Program-made: the position numbers and the translations under genes
In this document: positions 1 to 9,652 of the stretch, one piece after another
Position numbering within the stretch: the first letter of the stretch is position 1
Layout of the letters: every line of letters begins with the position of its first letter
The notes under the pieces: model-generated
The model's database searches: none
Seen by the model: the letters and a program-made list of their open reading frames with translations, nothing else
Told to the model about the DNA's origin: nothing
Source of the DNA: Reticulitermes lucifugus
Lineage: Eukaryota; Arthropoda; Insecta; Blattodea; Rhinotermitidae
Assembly: GCA_026260175.1 (NCBI GenBank)
Contig: JAKCWW010000037.1
Location: 17,603-45,789 of the forward strand
Length of the DNA: 28,187 bases
Reading direction: 5' to 3'

Positions 1-111
1 CCCCAGGGCCATAGTGCGACCGAAACGATTATGTCAATGAAAAATTCCAGTGACACCATCGGTTCGGTTTGTAGCGTAGTGCCTCAACCAACTACGCCAC
101 CGCGCGCCCCC
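1..111 (-). mobile_element. tRNA-derived SINE copy, 5' head on minus strand (SINE family A)
   Basis: Read on the minus strand, 111 to about 65 gives a GC-rich head with GGTGGCGTAGTTGGTTGAGG, a pol III A-box-like segment. The same head occurs on the plus strand at 28122-28187 with few differences. The two copies diverge after ACAAACCG: this copy lacks the clear B box seen at the right edge, so it is either decayed or a different subfamily. The left boundary cannot be set because the window begins here. Confidence 0.6.
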
Positions 112-141
112 TGTTGTATGACACTAGTCTCTTAAAAACAG

Positions 142-260
142 ACTACATTTTGCTACCAAAAAGGGCCATCATCAGGACTTATATAAAAATATAAACGAAA
201 CTTCCGTTTATATTTTTATATAAAGTCTGATAATGGCCCTTTTGGGCCAAAAAGTGTAGT
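142..260. mobile_element. foldback (long inverted repeat) element, MITE-like
   Basis: The two halves, 142-197 and 204-260, are imperfect inverted repeats around a 6-7 nt loop, with an almost perfect AT-rich inner stem and outer arms containing GGGCCAT and ATGGCCC. There is no coding capacity. Each arm, read outward, holds a CTGATGA- or CTGATAA-like box followed by TGGCCC and a purine-rich AAAA segment, the same order as in the arms of the larger foldback at 8898-9342. The two elements are probably related remnants of one repeat type. No clear target duplication was found. Confidence 0.65.
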
Positions 261-414
261 TCATTGTTAAAAATATTATAAAATAAATGTAGTTGTGTTT
301 GAAGGTCATCTTATTAATTAGTCAGTTGAAAAACACAAGGGAATGTCCTTAATTAAACTGCAAAGAAAAGAGCAGAAAAGGACAAAATTTTATTTATGCT
401 CTCGAATAAAGTAT

Positions 415-500
415 TCCTTTAACTGCACGATTTTCACGAAACCCACAATTGCTCAACGGCAGTATGTGAAGATCTGCACCAAATTTCGCCCAAATTGGTC
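415..500 (+). repeat. possible degenerate LINE 3'-end fragment
   Basis: The stretch has the phrasing 'ttttcacgaaac ... caccaaatttcgcc', similar in kind to the better-preserved fragments at 14258-14335 and 22262-22345 (ccaaatttcatgaa followed by a cagacaga tract). The match is weak and could be chance. Confidence 0.2.
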
Positions 501-510
501 ACCAAGCCTC

Positions 511-651
511 CTGTTTACTGGGTGTCGGGGAGATTTTCCTCGGGGGTAACATGGCTGGGGTGCGAAGCTGACCAGGTGCCTCCACCTAGTGCCGAAGTTG
601 AGAATGCGTGGAGCCGCACCTCCATTACCCCGTTTGTCTTCATGAGGTGGT
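511..651 (+). mobile_element. SINE family B fragment (3' body)
   Basis: The segment matches, in the same orientation, the 3' part of the copy at 24097-24470 and, in opposite orientation, the copy at 22935-23055. Shared blocks are GAAGCTGACCA, a short 'GTGGAGC..CACCTCCATT' stretch, and a terminal 'cttcatgag/cttcatagcg' phrase. No tRNA head or B box is present, so it is truncated at its 5' side. Confidence 0.6.
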
Positions 652-2226
652 GTTTAATTAAGGACACTGACAACTTTTATTTTCAAATTTATTATCATGC
701 CCTTCATTAGTTTCCGAGATGAAGTACTCGGACCTCAAAATTATGCGTTTATTATATTAAATTATTGGAAATACCTCATAGGGTAAATGACCGAGCGCCA
801 CTGTTTAAATCAGACGTGATTGTTTCTCTTCCTGACTTTTGAGGAAGACCACCAAAACCTCACTGAGAACAGCCGATAAACCTGGCCGTGATTTCAGAAG
901 TAACACGGAGCCATTTAGAATATGCACATGCCTGCTCTAGAAAATGTACATGATAGCTACGCTTTGTATTCAGCAACATTCAGGCCTGCCCATAGTACGA
1001 TCTGCTTCCGTTTCAGGATATATTCGCAACATATCGCTCATGAAACGGCAATCTGTGGTAACACACAATTTGTCAAACTGAGATTTCCGCATTACTAGAC
1101 AGGTGGTTTACAAACACACTTTCTGTCAAAATACTGTATCCACAAAAAATTGCTTTTCCTTATATTTTCGTAAAAACATAACATGCTTACGTGTTGGTCT
1201 ATTGAGGATCGGCCAAGTTTTTTTTCTGTCTCCTGTACAACTGTGTATAGGTGGGTTACGACAAATTGCTCTTTCATGAAAGATTTACAATTTCACGAAG
1301 AGTGCTTCTTCGAATTTCTTGGAATGTAATCTTAGGGCCTTCTTCTTGCATTTTTGTACCTTACAGTTATACATCACAGCCGTCGTTAAGTTAAAAACAA
1401 ACATGTTATTCGTTAAAGCAAACAGAATTCCTGAAAATGACGCCAACGTGGAAGGTGCTGAAGCCTGGCCGCTAAGCAATCCTCAGTGCAGAGGTGCTAT
1501 TTGGGTTGCATGACCGTCAGTCGCTGAGAACTCTCCGTAGCCATGAATAGTGCTGGCATGTTGTCCTGTTTGCTGAACGAACTGTAGACTGTTGTACTTC
1601 TGTGCACGTTTCTAAAATTGGGCTACTGTAACATTACTTTCCGAATTAAATTCCTTAGACTTTGAAATAATTTACACGATTGCGTATTCCACAATGAACG
1701 GATATCGGAACAGCAGAAATGTGCGCATGCGCAACAAGTTCCAAGCGAGAAGAAAGTATGCCACATTACACCGATTTTCGGTATTTTAGTAATAAAGTAT
1801 AATAGTAATATTATTATTAATTTAATATGCCAATTTGATGAATATCTTCAGTCGTTTAACACAGGTATACTTCAATCGCAAACTTGTGGAAATAAAATGC
1901 TGAGCTCATGAGATTACAGTGATAAAATTGTGTTCTCACTTTGCTGCGAAACAAGTGTATAAGTTATGCGAAATCAAAGTGCTCGATTCAATGCTGGGGC
2001 ATGAGCATTAGCTTACGATAGAAAGTAACACAGATGAAATGCTGTCATGACAATTTATCATATAAAATAGTAAAGTAATTGATCATTAAAAGGTATAACA
2101 ACATTGACCGTAGTCTGTTTTATGTACTCATAAATGATGCTGATAGATTTATATTAAATTATCGGCCCATTTTCTAAATTTTATTCAGAAATTAATGTAA
2201 TATACTGTATGATATTAATCACATTT
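652..2226. other. AT-rich non-coding DNA, no gene seen
   Basis: Only short open frames in both strands, none with a recognisable domain, conserved splice pair or repeat match. If the 5' part of the IQ gene lies to the left, this is intron. Confidence 0.5.
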
Positions 2227-2275
2227 ATGACTAAGCAGTTATGAACCTAGGTTAAATACATAAATGCTTAGTCAT
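2227..2275. repeat. inverted repeat with CCTAGG centre
   Basis: Arms ATGACTAAGCA (2227-2237) and TGCTTAGTCAT (2265-2275) are perfect reverse complements. Between them sits the perfect 10-bp palindrome AACCTAGGTT (2244-2253). It overlaps the next palindrome by two bases. Confidence 0.75.
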
Positions 2276-2345
2276 CCAGGATGGCACCCAAATGGAGTTT
2301 CCCTTACCTAGGTAAGGGAAACTCCAAGTAGGTGCCATCCTGGAT
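2274..2345. repeat. 72-bp near-perfect palindrome
   Basis: The outer arms ATCCAGGATGGCACC (2274-2288) and GGTGCCATCCTGGAT (2331-2345) are perfectly complementary. The inner 2294-2325 is a perfect 32-bp palindrome with no spacer, centred on CCTAGG. Two 5-nt segments, caaat and aagta, form a symmetric internal loop. It could form a strong cruciform or hairpin. It may be a very small foldback element; no target duplication is evident. Confidence 0.85.
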
Positions 2346-3809
2346 TTCAAATTTGCTAAAATTAAAGGAGGTACTCATTTCAGGCATTAATATTTCATAT
2401 TTATTTGCGATAAGTAAACATGTAAAGAGCGCAGATTGAATTTATTTATATAAGTTGAGGCATTTACAGAAGCGTTACAGGTTTTGCTTCAACACTAAAA
2501 CGTGCATACTTCAGACGTGTAACAAGTGACTGTTAACCGTTAGTAGCCTATGACTAGTGGATAACGACTTTTGTAGCGGTAATATGCCAATAGTTCAGAT
2601 CATGTCTGCAGTACATTCCACTGCACTGACAGCGATATATTTGTTCTATAAAGCAAACATACAGATATAGACAGTTCAGTAGTTAATTTAACGGTACTTT
2701 TTTTAAAAATATATGTGTTTTGTGGTTCTATATATATTAGTATCTATTATGGTTTTAAACATAATTTCTTGCATGTGTAATGTCTGACAAAGTTGACAAG
2801 ACCTAATGTGCGATGGTATGTATGCGAGAAAAAGAATGAAACAGCATATTGTTACATAATCTGCTTGACTTTATATTTTATATAAATCTGGATGGATGGA
2901 ATCCAGATATGGCCGGAATTTCTAATTTCATTCAGTGTAAAGAGCCAAAGAAAAGGTTTTAAAGACGTTAGGATTACCGTTGTGTCTTTCATTCATAAGT
3001 CAAACTTAACATGTGATAGAAATCACTTTTTGAATTTACTGAATTAAAACGTTCATATAACTTACGTATCGCTATGATTATATCATCTTCAGTGGTACAT
3101 AAATGTATAAAACCTACTAAAAGTTGTACATTTGCGAATATAAAGTATTAAATCAAAATAAAACCTGATGTTTCTTCTTTTAAAGTTTTTAAATCTACGG
3201 TTATGAAGGTGAGAGTGCACCAATTAATATGCAACTTAAAATATTCTGTAAGTGGCCATATTTAACTTTGTAATTCAAGCTCATGGCATGAAAAGAACAT
3301 CACCAGGTACTTAGACTGCTACTGGGCAGCAGCACAATGTAATAGTCAGCAAACAACGCTATAAGAAATCCCTACTTTATGCGTCGAATTTTCCATTATA
3401 AATGACTGTATCTTTAGGATCATATTCTACGAATGTTTAAAGGAAGAAATACAATTATTTTATGTTTTAATACGCTTCATCCCAAAAAGGAAAATTTTCA
3501 GTAACCTTGTATATTGAGATATCCCTAAAAGTGGGACACGTCTGCCAAAACATGTCGATTTATAGTACTCTGTTAAAGAAATAAATTTGAAATGTGGTTG
3601 TATCAATTGGTTTTGTTAAGTTTGGCAACACAGTAAATTACTTCTTAATTATTATAATTATATAGATTATGGTTTTATTAGTTTGTTTTCTATACATTTG
3701 AATAACTTCACAACAAACTACCAAATTTTTCGAGCTCTTCAATCCTGTCTTTGCTAACAGCCGCCCTTAATGATAAACGCATACTAATGTCTTTGTTTCT
3801 CCGTTTCAG
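2346..3809. other. AT-rich non-coding DNA, probable intron end
   Basis: No coding sequence recognised. It ends with a pyrimidine-rich tract and AG (tttctccgtttcag, ending 3809), a good splice acceptor for the large exon. At 3525-3556 there is a very degenerate copy of the CC..GGAC..GCC-AAAACATGT motif seen in the foldback arms. Confidence 0.5.
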
Positions 3810-6800
3810 CTCATAATGCTGGTTTATCACCATCATCTACGCATGGCTCAGAAAAGGCAGGCATACCACAGGACCTCACAGATGAAGTTGCAGATGTGGT
3901 TGGCCAACCAGAGAAAGAACCACTGGACGTGACAGATATACAAAACGAAGATGAAGTTAATTTGACCGAAAAGCCGAACGAATCCGCACCAGAGCTGAAT
4001 GGCACAGTGAAAACCGAAGATGGCGATGCTGGAAAATTGACCACCGTTGTCACTGGAACAGCAGCTGTCGTAGGCGCTGCTGCCACTGTAGCTGCAGTGA
4101 ACATTAACAGTACAGGGGAAAAAGAGCTTTCAGAAGATAGTGAGGTCGCCACGCAGAACGGCATTGCTAGTGTTTCCGCTTCTCCAGCACCCGCACTCAG
4201 TGAGGCAGACACTGCAGATGTTACTGAAGACGGCGATGTAAAGTCACCACTGTCAGTGAAGTTGGAAGATGAAGCTGTTGTTGTAGAAGCTGCCAGTAGA
4301 AAAAGTGGTACCTCATGGGAAGCGGAAGAGAACAGGTCTGTCTCTACTCCTATTACACAAGACACCGCTAAATCAAAGGAGGAAGTTCCGAGAGAACTAG
4401 TGCCTGATGATAAACTATCCACTGCCAGATCGGAAGACATCCCAGAACAGGGTAGCAGACCAACAAGTGCCTCACAGATAGTTGTCAATGAGGACGGCGG
4501 CTCAAAGCCAACAAGCGCCACCGTTGATGGGACCATCCCTAACAGTGCCTCATCAGTCAAAGAAGAATCAGTACCTGAACAAAAGCAAGACGCGGAATAT
4601 ATGTCACCTATTAGTAAGGAATCTTCCAGTAGAAGATCTCCGAGCTCTACGGAGCAAGGCACAGAATCGCAGAAAGATAACCGCCCTTTTAGTGTCACTG
4701 CATCAAACAAAGAAACGAGCAGACCACCAAGTTCAGTATTACCTTCGAAAGAGAAAGCAGATACCTCCACTAATGCCAATGAAGTTACGACAGTAAATAG
4801 TTCTCCATTAACCGTTCGCAAAAATGTGGACGGACCAGTTAGTGGTAATGAGGGTACTGAGATCCCTGGAAATGCTACGGTTTCTGTCAAGGAGGACAAA
4901 GAAGAAGAAACTATGCCAGCTGGCTCTGAAGCAGATAACACTGAGGTTTCAGAAACCCGACCTGTTGCCGTTTTAATTAAAGAAGAAGGCAGCCGACCAG
5001 TTAGTGCCGCAGAATTAACAAAGGAGGAAGTCAGTAGGCCTGAAGTGTCGATAGAGGATACCGTACAAGTCTCTGAAGATCGTAAAAGCAGTCGGCCAGT
5101 AAGCGCCTTAAGAGGAGGTGAAGTAATAGAAAATGTTACAGCAGAAGACACAGAAGTGTCCAAAGGGCCTGCGGGAAAATCGCTACTTAAAGCCGATGAA
5201 TTAGAAGACGATAGAATCAGACTCGAAATTTTATCAACTGTTATTACCACTGTTAACTCTCAAGAAACTGAAGGAAGTCGTCCTGTTGACGTTACGGAAT
5301 CTAACAAAGACGGCGGAACTCGACAATTCAGCGCTGCATATTCAAATAAAGAGGAAGGAAATGATGCAACAGAAGACACAAAAATATCACAAGAACCTAC
5401 AGGCAGTCCGCCACCAAATGCTAATAAATTAAAAGTCGGTGAAAGCCTTCCCAGAAATTCAGCAGGTGATATCACAGAGAATTTTAAAGGAACTGCAGGT
5501 AGTGGACCTGTTAGTGCTACAGAATCCACTAAAGGCGAAGAAAGGAAATCAGTAGATGCAACAGAATCTGCTAAAGAAGTGGGAAGAGGGCCTGTTAATT
5601 CTGGAGTAAGTAACGCCGAAGTCTCAGAAAACCCCATAGGAAGTCTACCAGTTAATGCCGTTGAATTAACCACAGATGAAGGGTGTCGATCAACTAGTGC
5701 TGCAGAAAAAATGACTGTGGATGAAGAAAAACCAGTAAACATTATATTATCCGAAAAATACGAAGAAAGTAGTGCTAGACCTGTTGCAGAGAATGAAAAT
5801 TCAGACGAATCTGCAGCAACCAAGGCAATTTCTGACTCGGTTCAACAAGAGGAAATACATCCAGTTAGAGTTGAAGGACCTACGAAAGAAGTAGAAAGTA
5901 GACCAGAAAGTGTTTTCGAAGACGCGAAAAAGAAAGAAATTGAATCAGTAACTTTAGAGAATCTACAAGCCTCTGAAGACAGATCAGTCAGTGTTACCAT
6001 TAGCACAGAGAAGGAAGTAAGTCGACCCGTCAGCGCTGCAGTTCCAACAGAATCGACGACTAGACCAGCCAGTTCTATAGTACAAGGATTTACTGTAGAG
6101 CTGGGAGAAAGTAAAGTATTAACCAACGAAGGCAACAGGAGTGATAGCAGTACAGCAATTACCAAAGGAGGAAACTACACAGTTACTGATGCTGAAACCA
6201 CGAAAGAGGTAGTAAAGAGTTCTGTTACTACAGCTGAATCTACCACAGAAGAGAAACGAAGCAGGCCACATAGTGCGGTACGTTTCATGCAGGGGGAAGG
6301 GAATAGGCCACTTGGTGTTCCAGGTGTGATGAAAGAGGAAGGAGGCGGAACAGCTAATGTTTCAGAATCCATCAAAGAAGAAGATAGTGGGCCAGTAATT
6401 TCCGAAGGGTTCTCGGTAGAGGAAAGACTAGAATCAGCCAAAGAAGAAAGCAGCGGACTAGGAACTGCTCTAAATGCCACAAAAGAAGAAAGTAGACCGG
6501 ATGGTCCTGCAGAATCAACCACAGAGGGAAACAGACTAGTTGGCCTGTCTGGTTCAACCAAAGATCAGGACAGTAGGCCGACAAGCATCGTGGAAGTTGA
6601 CGCAGGTCCTACAGAAACATCACAAAGTAGACAGGATAGTGTTTCCGGCTCAGTGATAGAAGAAGGTAATGCATCAGCAAGTTATTCAACAGTAAATGTA
6701 GAAAATTCTGAAGAACAAACAGGGACCAGGTCATTAAGTGGTTCGGAATTAACAAACGAAGGATACAGACCCACGAGCTCTGCACCAGTTAAAGAATCTT

Positions 6801-7417
6801 CAGGTGAAGAACAAACAGAGACTGAGGTGGGAAATGAAAATACAGAAGTTGCTGCACAACTAATAGAAGATGTTCAGGCATCGAATAGGCGACCCGTCAG
6901 TGCAGCTATAGAAGAAGAAATTGCAAGGACGGAGAATCAAGCATCAAATGAGGCTATTACAGCCAACATTCAGGAAGAAACAGACAACGGAAAATCTGTA
7001 GTTGAAGTGGAAAATACGAGCACAACGCCAAGTGCTTTGCCGTCTGATGGGGCGAAATTTGAGGTTTCGAAAGAAGCCAGAGAAGAAGGAGGACTCTCAT
7101 CCAGTTCAGTAGCAGAAAAAACGGAAAGTGTGGAATCGCTTACGGACTCAGCGCCGGCCCGCACTGATGATATTATTCCTTCTTTAGGTGCGACAGTGTC
7201 CGCTAACCAGCCTGGGAGTGACAAGGAAACGGAAGTGCTTGTAGTGGAGGACAAGTCAATAAAGGACGAAGAGAAGCCAGTGACAGAGGATGTGGGTGTG
7301 GAAAAGCCAACTAAGGACGAGACTGAGGAGCTGAACACAGCTGCTACAATAATCCAAGCAACATTTAGAGGTTACCAGACGAGACAGGCTTTAAGTAAGA
7401 CTACAGAGAAAGACGAG
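3810..7417 (+). CDS. IQ-motif (igloo/neuromodulin-like) gene, giant internal exon
   Basis: An open exon of 1,202 codons (codon frame starts at 3812, with two bases of a split codon before it) between acceptor tttctccgtttcag and donor GAG|GTAAGC. The encoded protein is highly acidic, rich in Ser, Thr, Glu, Pro and Val, and probably disordered. It contains a loose repeat built on S-R-P-x-S-A followed by a Glu/Lys-rich tail; 12 strict RPxS sites are present. A short Ala/Val-rich stretch (TAAVVGAAATVAAV) lies near codons 80-95. At about codons 1177-1195 is one IQ motif, ATIIQATFRGYQTRQ, fitting [IV]QxxxRGxxxR for calmodulin binding. An ATG was not needed: the frame is open back to the splice acceptor, so this is an internal exon and the first exons lie upstream. 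The IQ type resembles the GAP-43/neurogranin-like protein igloo of Drosophila; that assignment rests on the IQ motifs only. An alternative donor at TTTAA|GTAAGA (about 7394) is less likely. Confidence 0.8.
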
Positions 7418-7609
7418 GTAAGCAGGATGCTTCATGACGCACTTTTGCTTTTGGATTGACGCTATGTTAGCCCTTTGAAACAGCTGCCTGCCTTATTATC
7501 ATTTAACCTGTAATATTGTCTGAAAGGTGAATTTCCTTTTTTCGTTATCTCCCCAGAATAAAAGGCTATTAATATGATAAGGAACGTAAATTACATCCAG
7601 TAAGTCTGT

Positions 7610-7830
7610 GTACGCCATGAAGGCATGTGGAGGAGTCGACAGTTTCACGCTCCCAGTCGCTTAACCCCCAAGAAAAGCGCCCCTGGTTCCTATTGTGTAG
7701 GAGTCTGTGTGGGACCCAGAGCCTCACCGGACAATTTGGAGTAGAAAAAATTCTCTTGCCCCTTCTGGGAATCGAACCATCATGCCTCTGTCTTCCAGTA
7801 CTTAGACTCATGACTACACTGCCTACTAAT
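7610..7830 (-). mobile_element. SINE family B, near full length
   Basis: On the minus strand a tRNA-like head (AGTGTAGTCATGAGTCTAAG, A-box-like) is followed by a B box GGTTCGATTCCC (rc of 7768-7779), then a body sharing blocks with copies at 24097-24470 and 15107-15361, ending near the phrase CATGCCTTCATGGCGTA at 7610-7625. No protein is encoded; the open frames in it are by chance. Confidence 0.7.
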
Positions 7831-8963
7831 GTAATCAATTTTAGCCTTGCCTTGCCAAACACAAAAAGGATCATATAACAACTGTTTTGTCTCTCTGTAA
7901 TTGTGTACTTATGAACTGGTGGTCAGGTAACGTTTCACCAGTATGCTGACTCTGTGTTCATGGATATATTTCTTATTAATGTATATACCTAATTTATATT
8001 CCAACTGTAATCGATATTTTTTTTTTGTTGTTCCCGTTTAATGTGTTAATTTACCGACTGCCTGCCTGCACATTTTCTTGATTGTGAATTTTCCTTATTA
8101 AGTGAGTATCACGTCTCAACATAAAAGCGTTAATTTTTATATTATACGTAAATATTGTTTATAAGTGCTAGAAATATTTAGACTCGAAAATTGTTATTTA
8201 AATAGTAATAATACAGCGGTCATTTCGGACACGAAGCCCCGTAAAAACGTACGTTATATCGCAACTTGCGAGGGTGGGTCAGAAAATAAATTTACAATTC
8301 ATATGTTTTGGGTTATTTATTTACAGTTCTAATGAGAACATTTAGAATTACCTGTACTGCTATCCCACGGAAGTTTCAAATATTCTGGCCACAACTGAGG
8401 CATTTGTCATATCGTGGGGCTTGCTTCTATTCCCTGTTGATATACGTCCGTGCCTTGTATTATCAGTCATCGAGTCACAACTCTTTCTACCTCGCCAACC
8501 TCCTTAAATTTGTGGCAGCCGAGATTTTGTTTCATCGCTGGAAAGAGCTCACAGTCGCTCAGCGACGAATTGCCTTCATACAATCATCAGTGTAGGTTCT
8601 TTAACTTCTAAGTTACGTGCCCCGTAGTTATTTTCTGACTTACCATTGTACTTTACACGTAATTACGTAACCCTTGAGATCATAACTTACGTTGATATAA
8701 CAGGTTCTGCTGAAAATAATAAAAAAATAATAATAATTGCCTGAAGTTTGACAGACGTTTTGTGAGACACTCTCTGTATTTAAACAAACATACGGTGGTG
8801 TCTACAAACAGAACGAAGTGGTTCAAAACCTAGCTTGTATGCCCACTTCAAATATTGTACTGGTTTTGTATGATCCATATTCCGCGCACTAATTGAATAT
8901 ATATAAAAATAGTATCAACAAATGAACACAAGTGTATTGAAATTAGTTTATATACACAATGAC

Positions 8964-9005
8964 CTCCTACAGGTTTCGGCCAAGCATGTGGCCATCTTCA
9001 GGGAG
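8964..9005 (-). ncRNA. hammerhead-ribozyme-like motif, left foldback arm
   Basis: On the minus strand: CTCC, CTGAAGA (rc of 8995-9001), T, GGCC, 8-nt loop, GGCC, GAAAC (rc of 8973-8977), CT, GTA, GGAG. CTCC and GGAG can form stem I, GGCC/GGCC stem II, and AC/GT a very short stem III, with GTA as cleavage triplet. Conserved CUGANGA and GAAA boxes of the family are intact. The stem III loop of two bases is too tight for a monomer, and one U in stem II is unpaired. Dimeric action, as reported for short-stem III hammerheads, or loss of activity are both possible. Confidence 0.4.
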
Positions 9006-9232
9006 TTAAATATATACGGGTGGATACATTAAAGAGTATAAAATGAAATTACAGAAGTATCAGAACCAATCTACAGATATAAAATAACAAACATAAGATT
9101 GTTATTTTATATCTGTGGATTGATTCATAATCATAATCATATTCATAAGATTATTTTATATCTGTGGATTGGCTCTGATACTTCTGTAATTTCGTTTTAT
9201 ATTCTTTAATGCATCCATTCGATGTATTTGAC

Positions 9233-9274
9233 CTCCTTGAAGATGGCCACATGGTTGGCCAAAACATGTAGGAG
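9233..9274 (+). ncRNA. hammerhead-like motif, right foldback arm (degenerate)
   Basis: Mirror copy of the motif in the left arm: CTCC, TTGAAGA, TGGCC, loop, GGCC, AAAAC, ATGTA, GGAG. The first base of the CUGANGA box is U and the G of GAAA is A, both expected to abolish activity, so this is a decayed copy. It preserves the ACATGT palindrome that the left arm has changed to ACCTGT. Confidence 0.4.
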
Positions 9275-9652
9275 GTCATTGTGTATGTACACTAATTTCA
9301 ATGTACTTGCGAGCATTTGTTGGTACTATTTTTATATATATATTGTACTGGTGTTTAAGTACTCCGAGATTTATATAAGCCTGCCTACTAATGCTTCACC
9401 AATAATTGAACACAGACCTTACCTAACCCTTAATTTTTCAACATTCTGGAAGTCATTATGAAGTAAACATCGAATGCGTACTCTGTTCATATCGCAGAAA
9501 GTATTTTGGCCTAACTCGAATTTTAGGAAGAAATTTGGTCCACATTGCTCATATAGCCTACAATGATTAGTTTTTAAAATAAAGCGTAGTAGTATAAAAC
9601 AGTTAAATAACAATCATTTACAACTGGGTTTTCGTTCATCTGCACGAAACAG

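Larger units (their letters stand above)
8898..9342. mobile_element. long foldback element with hammerhead-like motifs in both arms
   Basis: The left arm (8898-9088) and right arm (about 9145-9342) are inverted repeats across almost their whole length, including ATTGAAATTAGT, ACACAATGACCTCC and ACAGAAGTATCAGA with their complements. The centre contains an extra copy of the inner stem (about 9097-9122), so two alternative hairpins are possible. A 13-bp direct repeat, atattgtactggt, occurs at 8852-8864 and 9340-9352, but the left copy is about 33 bp outside the arm, so it is only a candidate target duplication. There is no coding capacity. Probable origin is a head-to-head pair of terminal sequences of a Penelope-like retroelement, by inference from the ribozyme-like motifs. 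Confidence 0.7.
7418..9652 (+). other. intron (phase 0) between the giant exon and exon 2
   Basis: Starts GTAAGC and ends GCACGAAACAG; both flanking exons are in phase 0 and join as ...KDE|VPPS.... The intron carries a SINE (7610-7830) and the long foldback element (8898-9342). The open frame at 8308-8595 has no recognisable domain. Confidence 0.7.

Noticed and set aside
3896..3898. GTG as start of the large open frame
   Set aside because: Eukaryotic context; the frame is open further 5' to a good splice acceptor at 3809.
3811..7338. Long minus-strand open frames opposite the giant exon (up to 479 codons)
   Set aside because: They mirror the sense exon's composition (GAA/GAG/TCN-rich codons give few stops on the other strand), are broken into several pieces, and have no domain. 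The sense frame has splice sites and an IQ motif.
7627..7878. 83-codon plus-strand frame and 101-codon minus-strand frame
   Set aside because: Both overlap the SINE at 7610-7830 and have no independent support.
8308..8595. 95-codon plus-strand open frame in the intron
   Set aside because: No recognisable domain or splice partner; composition does not differ from surrounding intron.
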